In this document: one piece after another, positions 26,788 to 34,953 of the stretch
How positions within the stretch are numbered: position 1 is the stretch's first letter
How the letters are laid out: each line of letters opens with the position of its first letter
Source of the DNA: Vineibacter terrae
GTDB taxonomy: Bacteria > Pseudomonadota > Alphaproteobacteria > Reyranellales > Reyranellaceae
Length of the DNA stretch: 64,000 nucleotides
Assembly (NCBI RefSeq): GCF_008039615.1
Contig: NZ_VDUZ01000013.1
Span: forward strand, 104,351-168,350
Direction of reading: 5' to 3'
The notes under the pieces: model-generated
Told to the model about the DNA's origin: nothing
The model's input: the letters and a program-made list of their open reading frames with translations, nothing else
Databases searched by the model: none
Made by a program: the position numbers and the translations under genes

Positions 26788-27407
26788 GGACGCTTCTTCT
26801 CCCTTGATCGAACGCACCGGCGCGCGACGCTGAGCTTGGCATGCACTATGCATGACACCAGGGCTGCGCACACCCGATGCCGAGTGAGCCCCGAATTCGA
26901 TCAATGGTGATTCTCCGGAGGGATGCGGCCGCCAGCCCACTGTGCGATGCCGTGGGTACTCGCTTCTTTTCCTCGCCGCGATCGTTCGTCGTGACTTTTG
27001 TGTGGCCGCTTTCCGTAATCCCAGCTGCGTCATCCTTCGCCGTAAACTGGCCTCAAAGTGAAATCACGTTCGCACCGGAACTTCTTCACGATGCGCACGT
27101 TGTTGCGGCGCGACTGATATCAAACACAGAAAGGCTACAGGTTTCACGGTCAGTCAGCATCAAGGGCGGCAGATGCGCGATGTTCGATAGCCGGCCGGCG
27201 ACAAGAGCAAGGGCGCATCGTCCGCACATTCGCTTCACACTTCAGCCACAGACATCGGTCACTTCAGAGTTCGCGGTTTGAACGGCGTTGGGCGCGGCGA
27301 GCCGCGTGGAGCGAAGCCGCTGGACGGGAAAAATTTGGTCGAGGCCTCGATGACGCATCAGCGCGCGCAGGGACAGGAGACAGCCTTACGGCGCCAATGG
27401 GAACGAT
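26788..27407. other. Intergenic region of 620 bases without a supported gene
   Basis: The gap lies between the divergent acyl-CoA dehydrogenase and the lipoprotein gene. It is visibly richer in A+T than its surroundings, especially 26990-27160. Open frames crossing it have no recognisable start context or family features. It should hold promoters in both directions; apart from the palindrome at 26840-26854 no convincing element was found. Confidence 0.6.
26840..26854. promoter_or_regulatory. Short perfect palindrome upstream of the acyl-CoA dehydrogenase
   Basis: CATGCA-CTA-TGCATG is a perfect 6-bp inverted repeat with a 3-base spacer, 53 bases upstream of the acyl-CoA dehydrogenase start. 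Size and position fit an operator. No adjacent regulator gene points to the cognate protein. Confidence 0.3.
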
Positions 27408-27899
27408 ATGATTCGCAAGTGCCTGCTTCCCTCGTTGGTCGGCGTGAATTGCCTGATGCTGTCGGCCTGCGGGCTGCCGGAGATGTTGTCGCGTCCGTTG
27501 TCCAAATCGACTGCCGTGCGGCCGGCGTCTTCCAGCGCCACGCAGCGCAAGCCGCCGCAGACGGGGGCATCGACGGCAAGTGTCGCCAGCCCGAAAGGGG
27601 CGGATCCCGCCGCCGGCGCCAAGGGGGCAGGCAGCAGCGCTGCATCGGTCAACCTGATCGGGTTGGGCGAGCAGGAATTGCGCGCGAAGCTGGGTCCGCC
27701 GGTCACGGAGGAGGAACGTCCTCCGGGCAAGATTTGGCGGTATCGAACGGGAGGATGCACCCTGAACGTTTCACTGTATCCGGATGTCCAGACCAGGAAA
27801 TTCGGAACGCTGACCTATGAGGTGAAGAGCGATGACGACACCGATGAAGGAAAGCGCAACTGCCTGGCCGATCTACAATCCCGCGCCCAGGCCCGTTGA
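27408..27899 (+). CDS. Small lipoprotein of unknown function
   Basis: A 163-residue protein with a lipoprotein signal: a positively charged MIRK, a hydrophobic stretch and the lipobox LSAC with Cys near residue 21. A low-complexity Ser/Ala/Pro/Lys-rich linker (about 28-80) leads to a small folded region, VNLIGLGEQELRAKLGPP then KIWRYRTGGCTLNVSLYPD, which resembles a SmpA/BamE-like fold by eye. It probably sits in the periplasm on a membrane. Its last 68 bases overlap the start of the response-regulator gene in another frame, so the genes are tightly linked and may act together in envelope sensing. Confidence 0.8.
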   Translation: MIRKCLLPSLVGVNCLMLSACGLPEMLSRPLSKSTAVRPASSSATQRKPPQTGASTASVASPKGADPAAGAKGAGSSAASVNLIGLGEQELRAKLGPPVTEEERPPGKIWRYRTGGCTLNVSLYPDVQTRKFGTLTYEVKSDDDTDEGKRNCLADLQSRAQAR

Positions 27900-28644
27900 C
27901 ACGATCACGTCCGGCGATCGCGTGCGGCTCGTCTTTGTCGATGACGATGACGACTATCGCGAGGTGGTCGGCGCCGAGCTCGTCGACCACGGCTTCGACG
28001 TTGTCTCACTGGCCGATGGCTCGGCGATGCTTGATTACCTGGCCGGTGGCGGTGGGGGCGACGTGATCGTGCTCGACTGGAACCTGCCCATCACGCCGGG
28101 CATCGACCTGCTGCCCAAGCTGCAGCGTCGCGGGATCCACTTGCCGATCGTATTCTTGACCGGCCAGTCCTCGCGGGCGCACGAGAACCTGGCGCTCGAG
28201 CGTGGCGCGTTGGACTTTGTGGACAAATCGCGCGGCGTGGGCATATTGGCCAAGCGCATCCGGCTGATTGTCGAGGCCGGCAAGCAGCCGCAGGAGATGC
28301 AGGCTGAAGAGATCCTGCAGTGCGGCCGGCTGGTCCTGCGGCCGCGTGTAAGCCGGGCCTATTGGAATGATGTCGACGTCAACCTGACGCTGACCGAATT
28401 CAACATCGTGCGGTTGCTGGCCTCCAGTGTCGGCGAGTATGTGACGTATCGGGCCGTGTATGACTGCATGCACCACGTCGGATTCATCGCCGGGAGCGGC
28501 GAAGATGGCTACAGAACAAATGTCCGCTCTTCCATCAAGCGGATTAGGAACAAGTTCCGCGCCATCGATTCCGACTTCGGTGAAATCGAAAACTTCCCTT
28601 CCTTCGGTTATCGCTGGGGCCGGGCCAGCACGCCCTCGGCATAG
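27832..28644 (+). CDS. OmpR-family response regulator (ChvI-like)
   Basis: A 270-residue regulator with an unusual Pro-rich N-terminal extension of about 30 residues, a receiver with the acidic cluster VDDDDD, phospho-acceptor about Asp82 (VLDWNLP), VFLTGQ and DFVDKS (the conserved Lys, but not followed by Pro), then an OmpR-type winged helix (LTLTEFNIVRLLASSVGEYV, RTNVRSSIKRIRNKFR, FGYRWG). It should activate or repress genes on phosphorylation by the adjacent kinase. The 68-base overlap with the lipoprotein and overlap-free junction with the kinase imply one transcript. The polysaccharide genes that follow are likely targets. Confidence 0.88.
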   Translation: MTTPMKESATAWPIYNPAPRPVDTITSGDRVRLVFVDDDDDYREVVGAELVDHGFDVVSLADGSAMLDYLAGGGGGDVIVLDWNLPITPGIDLLPKLQRRGIHLPIVFLTGQSSRAHENLALERGALDFVDKSRGVGILAKRIRLIVEAGKQPQEMQAEEILQCGRLVLRPRVSRAYWNDVDVNLTLTEFNIVRLLASSVGEYVTYRAVYDCMHHVGFIAGSGEDGYRTNVRSSIKRIRNKFRAIDSDFGEIENFPSFGYRWGRASTPSA

Positions 28645-28645
28645 G

Positions 28646-30166
28646 GTGCTCGCGGGGGCGCGCCGCCTGGGCGCGTCCCTGACGCTCAAACTCGTCGCGA
28701 TTGTCGGCATCTTCGTTGCGTTGCCGATTGTCCTCTACGGCCAGTTCGAGAGCGTCGATCGCCAGACGCGCGATCTGGTCACGCGCAGCATCCAGGACCG
28801 CAGCCGATTGATCGCGCAGGCCCTGACGCCGGTCCTGGCGAAGATGGCGTCGCCGGTGCAGGACGTCCTGAATGCCGAGCTGCAGAAGTATGGAGCCGAC
28901 GGCACCATCCTGAAGCTGATGCTGCAGCCGGCCGTGGGGCAGGGCGATCGCGCCTTCTACTACCTTGCCTCGGCCCCGCATGTGTCGGCCGGCCAGGTCG
29001 GCGCCGAGCTAGACGAGCTGGCGCAGCGGGGGATCCTGAAGCGGCTTTCCGAATCGTGCATCTGGGACGCGACGGCCGAGATCCGCTATCGCCAGCCGGA
29101 CGGAACAGTCGAAATCCTGACATCGCTGATTCCGATCAAGACGGAGGCGGGGTGTTGGGTGCTGGTGTCGGCGCATGCCACGTCCGAATTTCTCAGGACG
29201 TCGATCGGCCGGCCTTACTGGCAGACACGCGAGGTGCGGATCGCGGCCCTGATCTACCTGATCCTGGCCGTGGTGACGGTGCTGGTCGCGGTCAGCATTC
29301 GCCGCAGCTTGCGGCGCTTTCGTGATGTAGCACATGAGATTCGCGAAGGCCGGATCGGCGAGTATGCGTTCAGCAACCGCAACGTCGTGCCGGAACTGTC
29401 GAGCGTGGCTCGCGATTTCGACCGCCTGGTGCTCGACCTGCGGCGGGTCGCCCGTGATATGCGCCAGACGGCCGAAGACAACGCGCATGCCTTCAAGACG
29501 CCGCTGGCCACCATCCAGTCGGCGCTCGAGCCGATCCGCCGGCGGGTGCCGGCCGACGACGAGCGTTCGCAACGGGCGCTCACCATCATCGATTCGTCGG
29601 TCGACCGCCTGAAGGCGATGGTCAACGCCGCGCAACGGCTGGAGATCAACACCGCCGACCTGATCGACGCGCCGCGTCGGCGCATCAACATGACCCAGCT
29701 CGTGGGCGATTCGCTGGTGCATTATCGCGAGGTGCTGGCCGGCCGCCGGATCCGGCTTGTCCGGCGTCTGGACGACAACGTGATGGTGCGCGCCGGCGCC
29801 GGCATGCTCGAGGTCGTGCTGCAGAACATCCTCGACAATGCCATCAGCTTCTCGGCGCCGGACAGCCGCATCATCGTGACGCTCAGCGCGACGGCAGAGG
29901 TCGCCGATCTGCGGGTCGAGGATGAAGGACCGGGCGTCGCGGCCGAACGGCTCGATCGCATCTTTGAGCGCTACTTCTCCGTGCGTCCGAAGCTGGTGCA
30001 GCCGGTCGAGACCGACCAGGCGGTGCGGTCGGCGGAGAACGCGGGCCTGGGCCTCTGGATCGTTCGGCGCAACATCGAGGCGCTGGGAGGCCGCGTCACC
30101 GCCTCCAACCGCATGGGGGGCGGCCTGTGCATCCGCGTCACATTGCCGTGCAATACCGCCGGCTGA
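28646..30166 (+). CDS. Membrane sensor histidine kinase (ChvG-like)
   Basis: About 506 residues from the GTG at 28646, which begins just after the regulator's stop and leaves 13 residues before the first membrane helix (LKLVAIVGIFVALPIVLYG). A periplasmic sensor domain of some 170 residues is followed by a second helix (IAALIYLILAVVTVLVAVSI), a HAMP region, a phospho-acceptor His281 in the non-canonical DNAHAFKTPLATIQ, the N box LQNILDNAISF and ATP-lid boxes DEGPGVAA and GLGLWIVRRNI. It should autophosphorylate and pass phosphate to the adjacent regulator. The start is uncertain; no clear ribosome-binding site is visible. Confidence 0.87.
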   Translation: MLAGARRLGASLTLKLVAIVGIFVALPIVLYGQFESVDRQTRDLVTRSIQDRSRLIAQALTPVLAKMASPVQDVLNAELQKYGADGTILKLMLQPAVGQGDRAFYYLASAPHVSAGQVGAELDELAQRGILKRLSESCIWDATAEIRYRQPDGTVEILTSLIPIKTEAGCWVLVSAHATSEFLRTSIGRPYWQTREVRIAALIYLILAVVTVLVAVSIRRSLRRFRDVAHEIREGRIGEYAFSNRNVVPELSSVARDFDRLVLDLRRVARDMRQTAEDNAHAFKTPLATIQSALEPIRRRVPADDERSQRALTIIDSSVDRLKAMVNAAQRLEINTADLIDAPRRRINMTQLVGDSLVHYREVLAGRRIRLVRRLDDNVMVRAGAGMLEVVLQNILDNAISFSAPDSRIIVTLSATAEVADLRVEDEGPGVAAERLDRIFERYFSVRPKLVQPVETDQAVRSAENAGLGLWIVRRNIEALGGRVTASNRMGGGLCIRVTLPCNTAG

Positions 30167-30198
30167 TCTGACAGGCGGGGCTGGCGCAGGGCCTTGCT

Positions 30199-30223
30199 CC
30201 TCGCTGCGCCCGGGATGACAGCG
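30199..30223. repeat. Degenerate half copy of the GTCATCCCG repeat
   Basis: CTCGCTGCGC-CCGGGATGAC is recognisable as the right arm of the repeats at 6294, 20169 and 43016, with changes, but no left arm lies nearby. It sits shortly after the sensor kinase gene and is probably the remnant of a complete element. Confidence 0.55.
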
Positions 30224-30276
30224 CTGATTTTCCGGACAGGGCATGAAGGCGCCGCTGCAGCGCGACGCCGGCGAAG

Positions 30277-30319
30277 CACATTTTGATCACTGGTGAGCCC
30301 GCAGGGTGGGTCATAGCTT
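30277..30319 (+). promoter_or_regulatory. EPS box 1 with downstream -10-like hexamer (manC)
   Basis: CACATTTTGATCACT (30277-30291) matches the box found ahead of four other transcription units of this locus. Exactly 31 bases after the first T of its TTG lies TAGCTT (30314-30319), matching the -10 consensus at three positions. Transcription would then start near 30326, downstream of an ATG at 30306, which supports choosing 30354 as the manC start. Confidence 0.45.
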
Positions 30320-30353
30320 CAATGATCAGCCACCATCGCTTCGGGATTGCGAC

Positions 30354-31817
30354 ATGGATACCATTGCCGATCTAGCTCGATTCCGTGTCCAGGGGTCGGC
30401 GGTCATCCATCCGGTGATCCTGTCGGGTGGCTCCGGTACACGGCTATGGCCGCTGTCACGCGCTGCCTATCCCAAGCAGCTGCTGCCGCTGCTCTCCGAG
30501 CGGACCATGCTGCAGGAGACCGCGCTGCGCAGCATGACCGATGTCGGCTTCGCCGCACCGATCGTGATCTGCAACGACGAACATCGCTTCCTGATCGACG
30601 ATCAGCTCCGCCAGGTGGGCGTGGTGCCGCAGCAGCTCATGCTCGAGCCGGTGGCGCGCAACACCGGTCCGGCGGTGGCTGCGGCTGCCTTGTGGCTGAT
30701 CGCGCGCGACCCTGACGCGCTGATGCTGGTGCAACCCTCCGACCATGTGATCGGATCGGTTGCCCGCTTCCACGAGGCGATCGCACGCGGTGTCGGCGCG
30801 GCGCAGAGCGGCAAGCTGGTGACCTTCGGCATCAAGCCCGATCGCCCCGACACCGGCTACGGCTACATCCAGACCGGGCAAGCCCTGGAGGACGCCGAGG
30901 GTGTGTTCCTCGCCGACCGGTTCGTGGAGAAGCCCGACCGGGCCACCGCGGAGCGCTTTGTCGACAGCGGCGTCTTTTCGTGGAACAGCGGCATCTTCCT
31001 GATCGGCGCCCGGCACTTCCTTGAAGATCTCGGCCGGCTCAATCCCGAGATGCTGGCGGCTTGCGAGCGGGCGGTCCACAAGGGCACCGAGGATCTGGGC
31101 TTCTTCCGGCTCGACGCCGCAGCGCTGTCAGAGGCGCCGTCGTTGTCGATCGATCGTGCCGTGATGGAGCGCACCGATCGGGCCGCCGTCGTGCCGGTCG
31201 ACATGGCGTGGAATGATCTCGGCTCGTGGCGGGCGCTGCAGGCCCTTGGCTGCCAGGACGGCGACGGCAACGTCGTGCAGGGCGACGTCATTCTTGATCG
31301 GGTGCGCAATTCCTATATCCGGTCCGACAGCAAGCTGGTGGCGGTCATCGACGTGGAGGATGTGGTGGTCGTGTCGACCGACGATGCGGTCCTGGTGGCA
31401 CGGGCCGATTCGGCGGCCGAAGTTTCGGGCATCGTCGAGCGCCTGCGCCGGGAGAACCGGTCCGAGCCGATCCAGCACACCACGACATACAGGCCCTGGG
31501 GCTACTACCGCACCGTCGACGCCGGCAGCCGTTTCCAGGTCAAGCGGATCATGGTCAAGCCCGGCGCCAAGCTCAGCCTGCAGATGCACTTCCATCGTGC
31601 CGAGCACTGGGTGGTGGTGCAGGGCACCGCGATGGTTGAGCGCGGCGACGACCGCATGCTGGTGCGCGAGAACGAGTCGATCTACATCCCGATCGGCACG
31701 GCGCATCGGCTGGAGAATCCCGGCAAGCTGCCGCTGCACCTGATCGAGGTGCAGTCGGGGCCTTATCTCGGTGAGGACGACATCGTTCGCATCGCCGACA
31801 ATTACGGCCGGGCCTGA
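30354..31817 (+). CDS. manC: Mannose-1-phosphate guanylyltransferase / mannose-6-phosphate isomerase
   Basis: A 487-residue bifunctional type II enzyme. The N-terminal nucleotidyltransferase shows VILSGGSGTRLWPLSR (about 21-36) and the YPKQLLPL signature, then DTGYGYI and DRFVEKPD; the C-terminal cupin domain has RPWGYYRTVDAGSRFQVKRI and LSLQMHFHRAEHWVVVQGTA. It makes GDP-mannose, the precursor used by the GDP-mannose dehydratase and GDP-fucose synthase encoded further on (43112-45134). The start at 30354 suits the predicted promoter; an in-frame upstream ATG at 30306 would precede the expected transcript. Confidence 0.94.
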   Translation: MDTIADLARFRVQGSAVIHPVILSGGSGTRLWPLSRAAYPKQLLPLLSERTMLQETALRSMTDVGFAAPIVICNDEHRFLIDDQLRQVGVVPQQLMLEPVARNTGPAVAAAALWLIARDPDALMLVQPSDHVIGSVARFHEAIARGVGAAQSGKLVTFGIKPDRPDTGYGYIQTGQALEDAEGVFLADRFVEKPDRATAERFVDSGVFSWNSGIFLIGARHFLEDLGRLNPEMLAACERAVHKGTEDLGFFRLDAAALSEAPSLSIDRAVMERTDRAAVVPVDMAWNDLGSWRALQALGCQDGDGNVVQGDVILDRVRNSYIRSDSKLVAVIDVEDVVVVSTDDAVLVARADSAAEVSGIVERLRRENRSEPIQHTTTYRPWGYYRTVDAGSRFQVKRIMVKPGAKLSLQMHFHRAEHWVVVQGTAMVERGDDRMLVRENESIYIPIGTAHRLENPGKLPLHLIEVQSGPYLGEDDIVRIADNYGRA

Positions 31818-31923
31818 CCTCTGCCACCGCCGATGCATCGCAGGGTGAGTGGCGCCACGCCACGAGGGTATGCGGCCCCGTGGCCAGGGCTGGTCTATGG
31901 CTTTTTCAAGACCCTTCGACGCC

Positions 31924-31966
31924 CCCGTTTTGGTCACAACATTGCTGTGCGGTTTGTTGTTAGAGG
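31924..31966 (+). promoter_or_regulatory. EPS box 2 with downstream -10-like hexamer (polysaccharide export genes)
   Basis: CCCGTTTTGGTCACA (31924-31938) carries the TTGGTCACA core of the shared box. TAGAGG (31961-31966) lies 31 bases after the first T of TTG and matches the -10 consensus at three positions. Transcription would start near 31973, about 70 bases before the wza-like start codon. It is one of the weaker instances. Confidence 0.38.
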
Positions 31967-32040
31967 ACTGCCATCCCAACATGGGTGCTGCGGGGACCGG
32001 GATCGCCGCAGCTTCAACAACCAAGATCATAGGTGATGGT

Positions 32041-32664
32041 ATGGCCAACGTCAGGATCGTTAAGTCGATTCCGCGTCGTGGCCTGGTTGCGGCAATGGCC
32101 GTTGTCGCAGCCGGCGCCGCCGGCATGACGACAGCGCGAGCACAAGTCTCCGACACAACGCCACGGGGCGGCCAGCCTCCCGGCGCTACGATCGACCGGT
32201 CGTCGGACTACAAATTGGGCGGCGGTGATCGCATGCGCATCATCGTCTACGGCCAACCCAACTTGACCGGCGAATACGTGCTGGACGGTAGCGGTGCGCT
32301 TTCGTTTCCGCTGATCGGCCAGGTCCAGGCAATGGGCATGACGCCCAGCCAGCTCGAGCACGCGATCGTGTCGCGGCTGCATCCCGACTATCTGCGCAAC
32401 CCCAGTGTCAGCGTCGAGGTGATGACGCGCCGGCCCTTCTACATCGTTGGCGAGGTACGCAATCCCGGCAGCTATCCTTACGTATCCGGCATGACGGTGA
32501 TCAACGCCATCGCGCTTGCCGGCGGGTTCACGTACCGCGCACGCGAAAGCTCGTTCTATATCAAGCGTAACGACAGGAACGGCCAAAGCGGCCGCATCGA
32601 TGCCAATCAGGAAACGCCCGTCCAGCCCGGTGATGTCATCATGGTCAGGGAGCGATACTTCTGA
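32041..32664 (+). CDS. Polysaccharide export protein, periplasmic/outer membrane (Wza-like)
   Basis: A 207-residue protein with a signal peptide (RRGLVAAMAVVAAGAAGMTTA, cut after ARA). It contains the Poly_export domain (YKLGGGDRMRIIVYGQPNLT through LSFPLIGQVQAMGM) and one SLBB domain (RRPFYIVGEVRNPGSYPYV). Wza-type proteins form the outer-membrane channel for capsule or EPS. It is shorter than E. coli Wza (a single SLBB, no obvious C-terminal amphipathic helix and no lipobox), like many alphaproteobacterial export proteins. Its stop overlaps the next ATG (TGATG). Confidence 0.9.
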   Translation: MANVRIVKSIPRRGLVAAMAVVAAGAAGMTTARAQVSDTTPRGGQPPGATIDRSSDYKLGGGDRMRIIVYGQPNLTGEYVLDGSGALSFPLIGQVQAMGMTPSQLEHAIVSRLHPDYLRNPSVSVEVMTRRPFYIVGEVRNPGSYPYVSGMTVINAIALAGGFTYRARESSFYIKRNDRNGQSGRIDANQETPVQPGDVIMVRERYF

Positions 32665-34946
32665 TGAACCAGCTTCCCGATCGAGTCCGCGGGCGCCGCC
32701 GCGTCGTCGCGCGTGAACGAGTCGTCGCCCTCGATCCGATGCCGTATGTGCCGCCGGAGCGCGAGCAGGACTTTCTCGAGACGCTGCGGCGCTTGTGGCG
32801 GCACCGGTACCTGATCATCGGCTGCGCCGTTTTCCTGGGCGGTACGGCGGCCGCCGTCGCGATGTCGATGCCGTCGATGTATGTTGCTGAGTCGCGCGTC
32901 CAGGTCGGTGTCCCACCGGTGCGCTACCTGAATGTCGAGGCAATCGTATCCGACGTCAGCCCCGACCAGGAGCGGGTCACCAACGAGGGTTTTGTCATCC
33001 AGTCGCGCGACCTCGCCAAGCAGGTGATCAATCGCTTGAACCTGGTGAAGGATCCGGAGTTCAACCCGGAACTGCAGACGCCGTCGCGCTGGTCTCGCTA
33101 CACCGACATCGGGCAGCTCGTGCCCAAGTCCTGGCTCGCATGGCTGAAGGGCATCAAGGGCGGCGGCGAGGACAAGGCGCCGTCGGCGATCGATCCGGTC
33201 GCCGCGCGCGATAGTCATATGATCGATGTGCTGCTGTCCCGGGTCGACGTGTCGGTCCTGGGCCGCTCGCATGTGCTGGGCATCAAGGTCTCGTCGGCCA
33301 ACCCGCAGACCGCGGCCGCGATCTCCAATGCGCTGGCCGATATCTATCTCGATTATCAGCGGCAGGAGAAGGTCAAGGCCTCGGAGCGGGTCGAGAAATT
33401 CCTCACCGGCCGGATCTCCGAGCTGCGTGAGCAGGTCCGCAAGTCGGATCAGGCAGTCGAGGAGTATCGCAAGCGCTACGGCCTGTACAAAGGCCAGAGC
33501 AGCGGCGTCACCTCGCAGCAGCTCACCGAGCTGAACACGCAGCTGATCCAGGCCCAGACGGCCAAGACCGAGGCCGAGTCGCGCCTGGCCGAAGCCCAGG
33601 CCCTGCGCAAGGGCGGCATGGGCGGCGAGAGCGTGCCGGAGGTGCTGCGCTCATCACTCGTGAGCTCGCTCAAGCAGCAGCAGGCTGATGCAGAGCGCAA
33701 GGCGGCCGAGCTGGCGGCAGCCTACGGGCCACGGCATCCGCTGATAATCAATGCACGGTCCGAGATCGCCAACATCCGGGCGCGGGTCGCGGCCGAGGTG
33801 GCCAAGGTCATCGATGGCCTGGCGCGCGAGGCGAGGGCCGCCGAGGCGCGGTATGATGCTATCGCTCAGAGCTTCGATCAGCTCAAGGGTCAGATGGGCA
33901 ATGTGAACGAGCGGGCCATCGAGCTTGATGCGCTGGAACGCGATGCGGCCGTCAACCGCAATCTGCTCGAGGCGATGCTCAACCGGGCCAAGCAGACGAT
34001 CGGGACCGAGGAGATCCAGCAGGCCAACGCCAAGCTGGTGTCGCCTGCGTCCATGCCCGCCGGCCCGTCCTTCCCACCCAAGGCGCTGCTGGTCTTCCTC
34101 GGCGCGGTCGGCGGCATATTGGTCGGTGCTGCTGTCGCACTGATGCGCGAAGGGGCCGACCGGACGTTCCGGCGCGCCGATCAGATCGTGGCCGCCACCG
34201 GGCTGCCGGTGATCGCGATGGTGCCGCAGCTCACGGGCGGCACGCCGCCGCAGGTCCACGTGCTGCGCAAGCCCACGTCGCCCTTCAGCGAGTCGCTGCG
34301 CCGGCTGCATATCGGGCTCGAGCTTTCCGAGGTGGCCGAGTCGCCCAAGACGATCCTGGTCACGTCGGCGACGCCGGCCGAGGGCAAGTCGGTCCTGGTG
34401 GCGTCGCTGGGGCGGCTGCTGGCCAGCAACGGCAAGCGGATCCTGCTGGTCGACTGCGACTGGCGGTGCCCCAAGCTGCACCAGCTTTTCCGCTGCTCCA
34501 ACCGCAACGGGCTGGCCGGGCTGCTGACCAGCGAAACCGCGGCGCTGGACGATTTCGTGCACCATGACGCGCTGTCGGGCGTCGACGTGGTCACCGCGGG
34601 CGAATGGACTCCGCAATCGACGCACCTGCTGACTTCGGAGCGCATGCGCATCGTGCTCGATGCGCTGGCGCCGGACTACGACCAGATCATCCTCGACACG
34701 CCGCCGGTCCTAGTGGGCGCCGAGGTGCTGGCCTTCACCCGCATGGTGGAGAAGGTGGTGTTCGTCGTGCGTTGGGGGCACACGCGCCGTGAAGCGACCC
34801 TGGAAGGCCTGAAGCAGGTCATCGAGGCGCAAGCCGACGTGGCCGGCGTGGTGATGTCGCGCGTCGTTCCCAAGCAGTACAAGCAATATGCCTACGGACA
34901 TGCCAGCTACGAATACGCACGTCCGGTGATGGCACGCATCGGATAA
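32664..34946 (+). CDS. Polysaccharide co-polymerase with BY-kinase domain (Wzc/ExoP-like)
   Basis: A 760-residue inner-membrane protein. A Wzz domain begins with membrane helix YLIIGCAVFLGGTAAAVAMS; a long periplasmic coiled coil follows (about 220-430), then a second helix (ALLVFLGAVGGILVGAAVAL). The cytoplasmic tyrosine autokinase has Walker A TPAEGKS (near 570), Walker A' ILLVDCD (near 593), Walker B IILDTPP (near 674) and a C-terminal tyrosine cluster (YKQYAYGHASYEYARP). It controls polymer length and export with the Wza-like protein. No Wzb-type phosphatase gene is adjacent. Confidence 0.93.
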   Translation: MNQLPDRVRGRRRVVARERVVALDPMPYVPPEREQDFLETLRRLWRHRYLIIGCAVFLGGTAAAVAMSMPSMYVAESRVQVGVPPVRYLNVEAIVSDVSPDQERVTNEGFVIQSRDLAKQVINRLNLVKDPEFNPELQTPSRWSRYTDIGQLVPKSWLAWLKGIKGGGEDKAPSAIDPVAARDSHMIDVLLSRVDVSVLGRSHVLGIKVSSANPQTAAAISNALADIYLDYQRQEKVKASERVEKFLTGRISELREQVRKSDQAVEEYRKRYGLYKGQSSGVTSQQLTELNTQLIQAQTAKTEAESRLAEAQALRKGGMGGESVPEVLRSSLVSSLKQQQADAERKAAELAAAYGPRHPLIINARSEIANIRARVAAEVAKVIDGLAREARAAEARYDAIAQSFDQLKGQMGNVNERAIELDALERDAAVNRNLLEAMLNRAKQTIGTEEIQQANAKLVSPASMPAGPSFPPKALLVFLGAVGGILVGAAVALMREGADRTFRRADQIVAATGLPVIAMVPQLTGGTPPQVHVLRKPTSPFSESLRRLHIGLELSEVAESPKTILVTSATPAEGKSVLVASLGRLLASNGKRILLVDCDWRCPKLHQLFRCSNRNGLAGLLTSETAALDDFVHHDALSGVDVVTAGEWTPQSTHLLTSERMRIVLDALAPDYDQIILDTPPVLVGAEVLAFTRMVEKVVFVVRWGHTRREATLEGLKQVIEAQADVAGVVMSRVVPKQYKQYAYGHASYEYARPVMARIG

Positions 34947-34953
34947 GTGACGC

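Noticed and set aside
27247..27262. CACAGACATCGGTCAC as a sixth exopolysaccharide box ahead of the lipoprotein gene
   Set aside because: It has two extra bases between the CACA and GGTCAC halves, the TTG is absent, and no -10-like hexamer lies 31 bases downstream.
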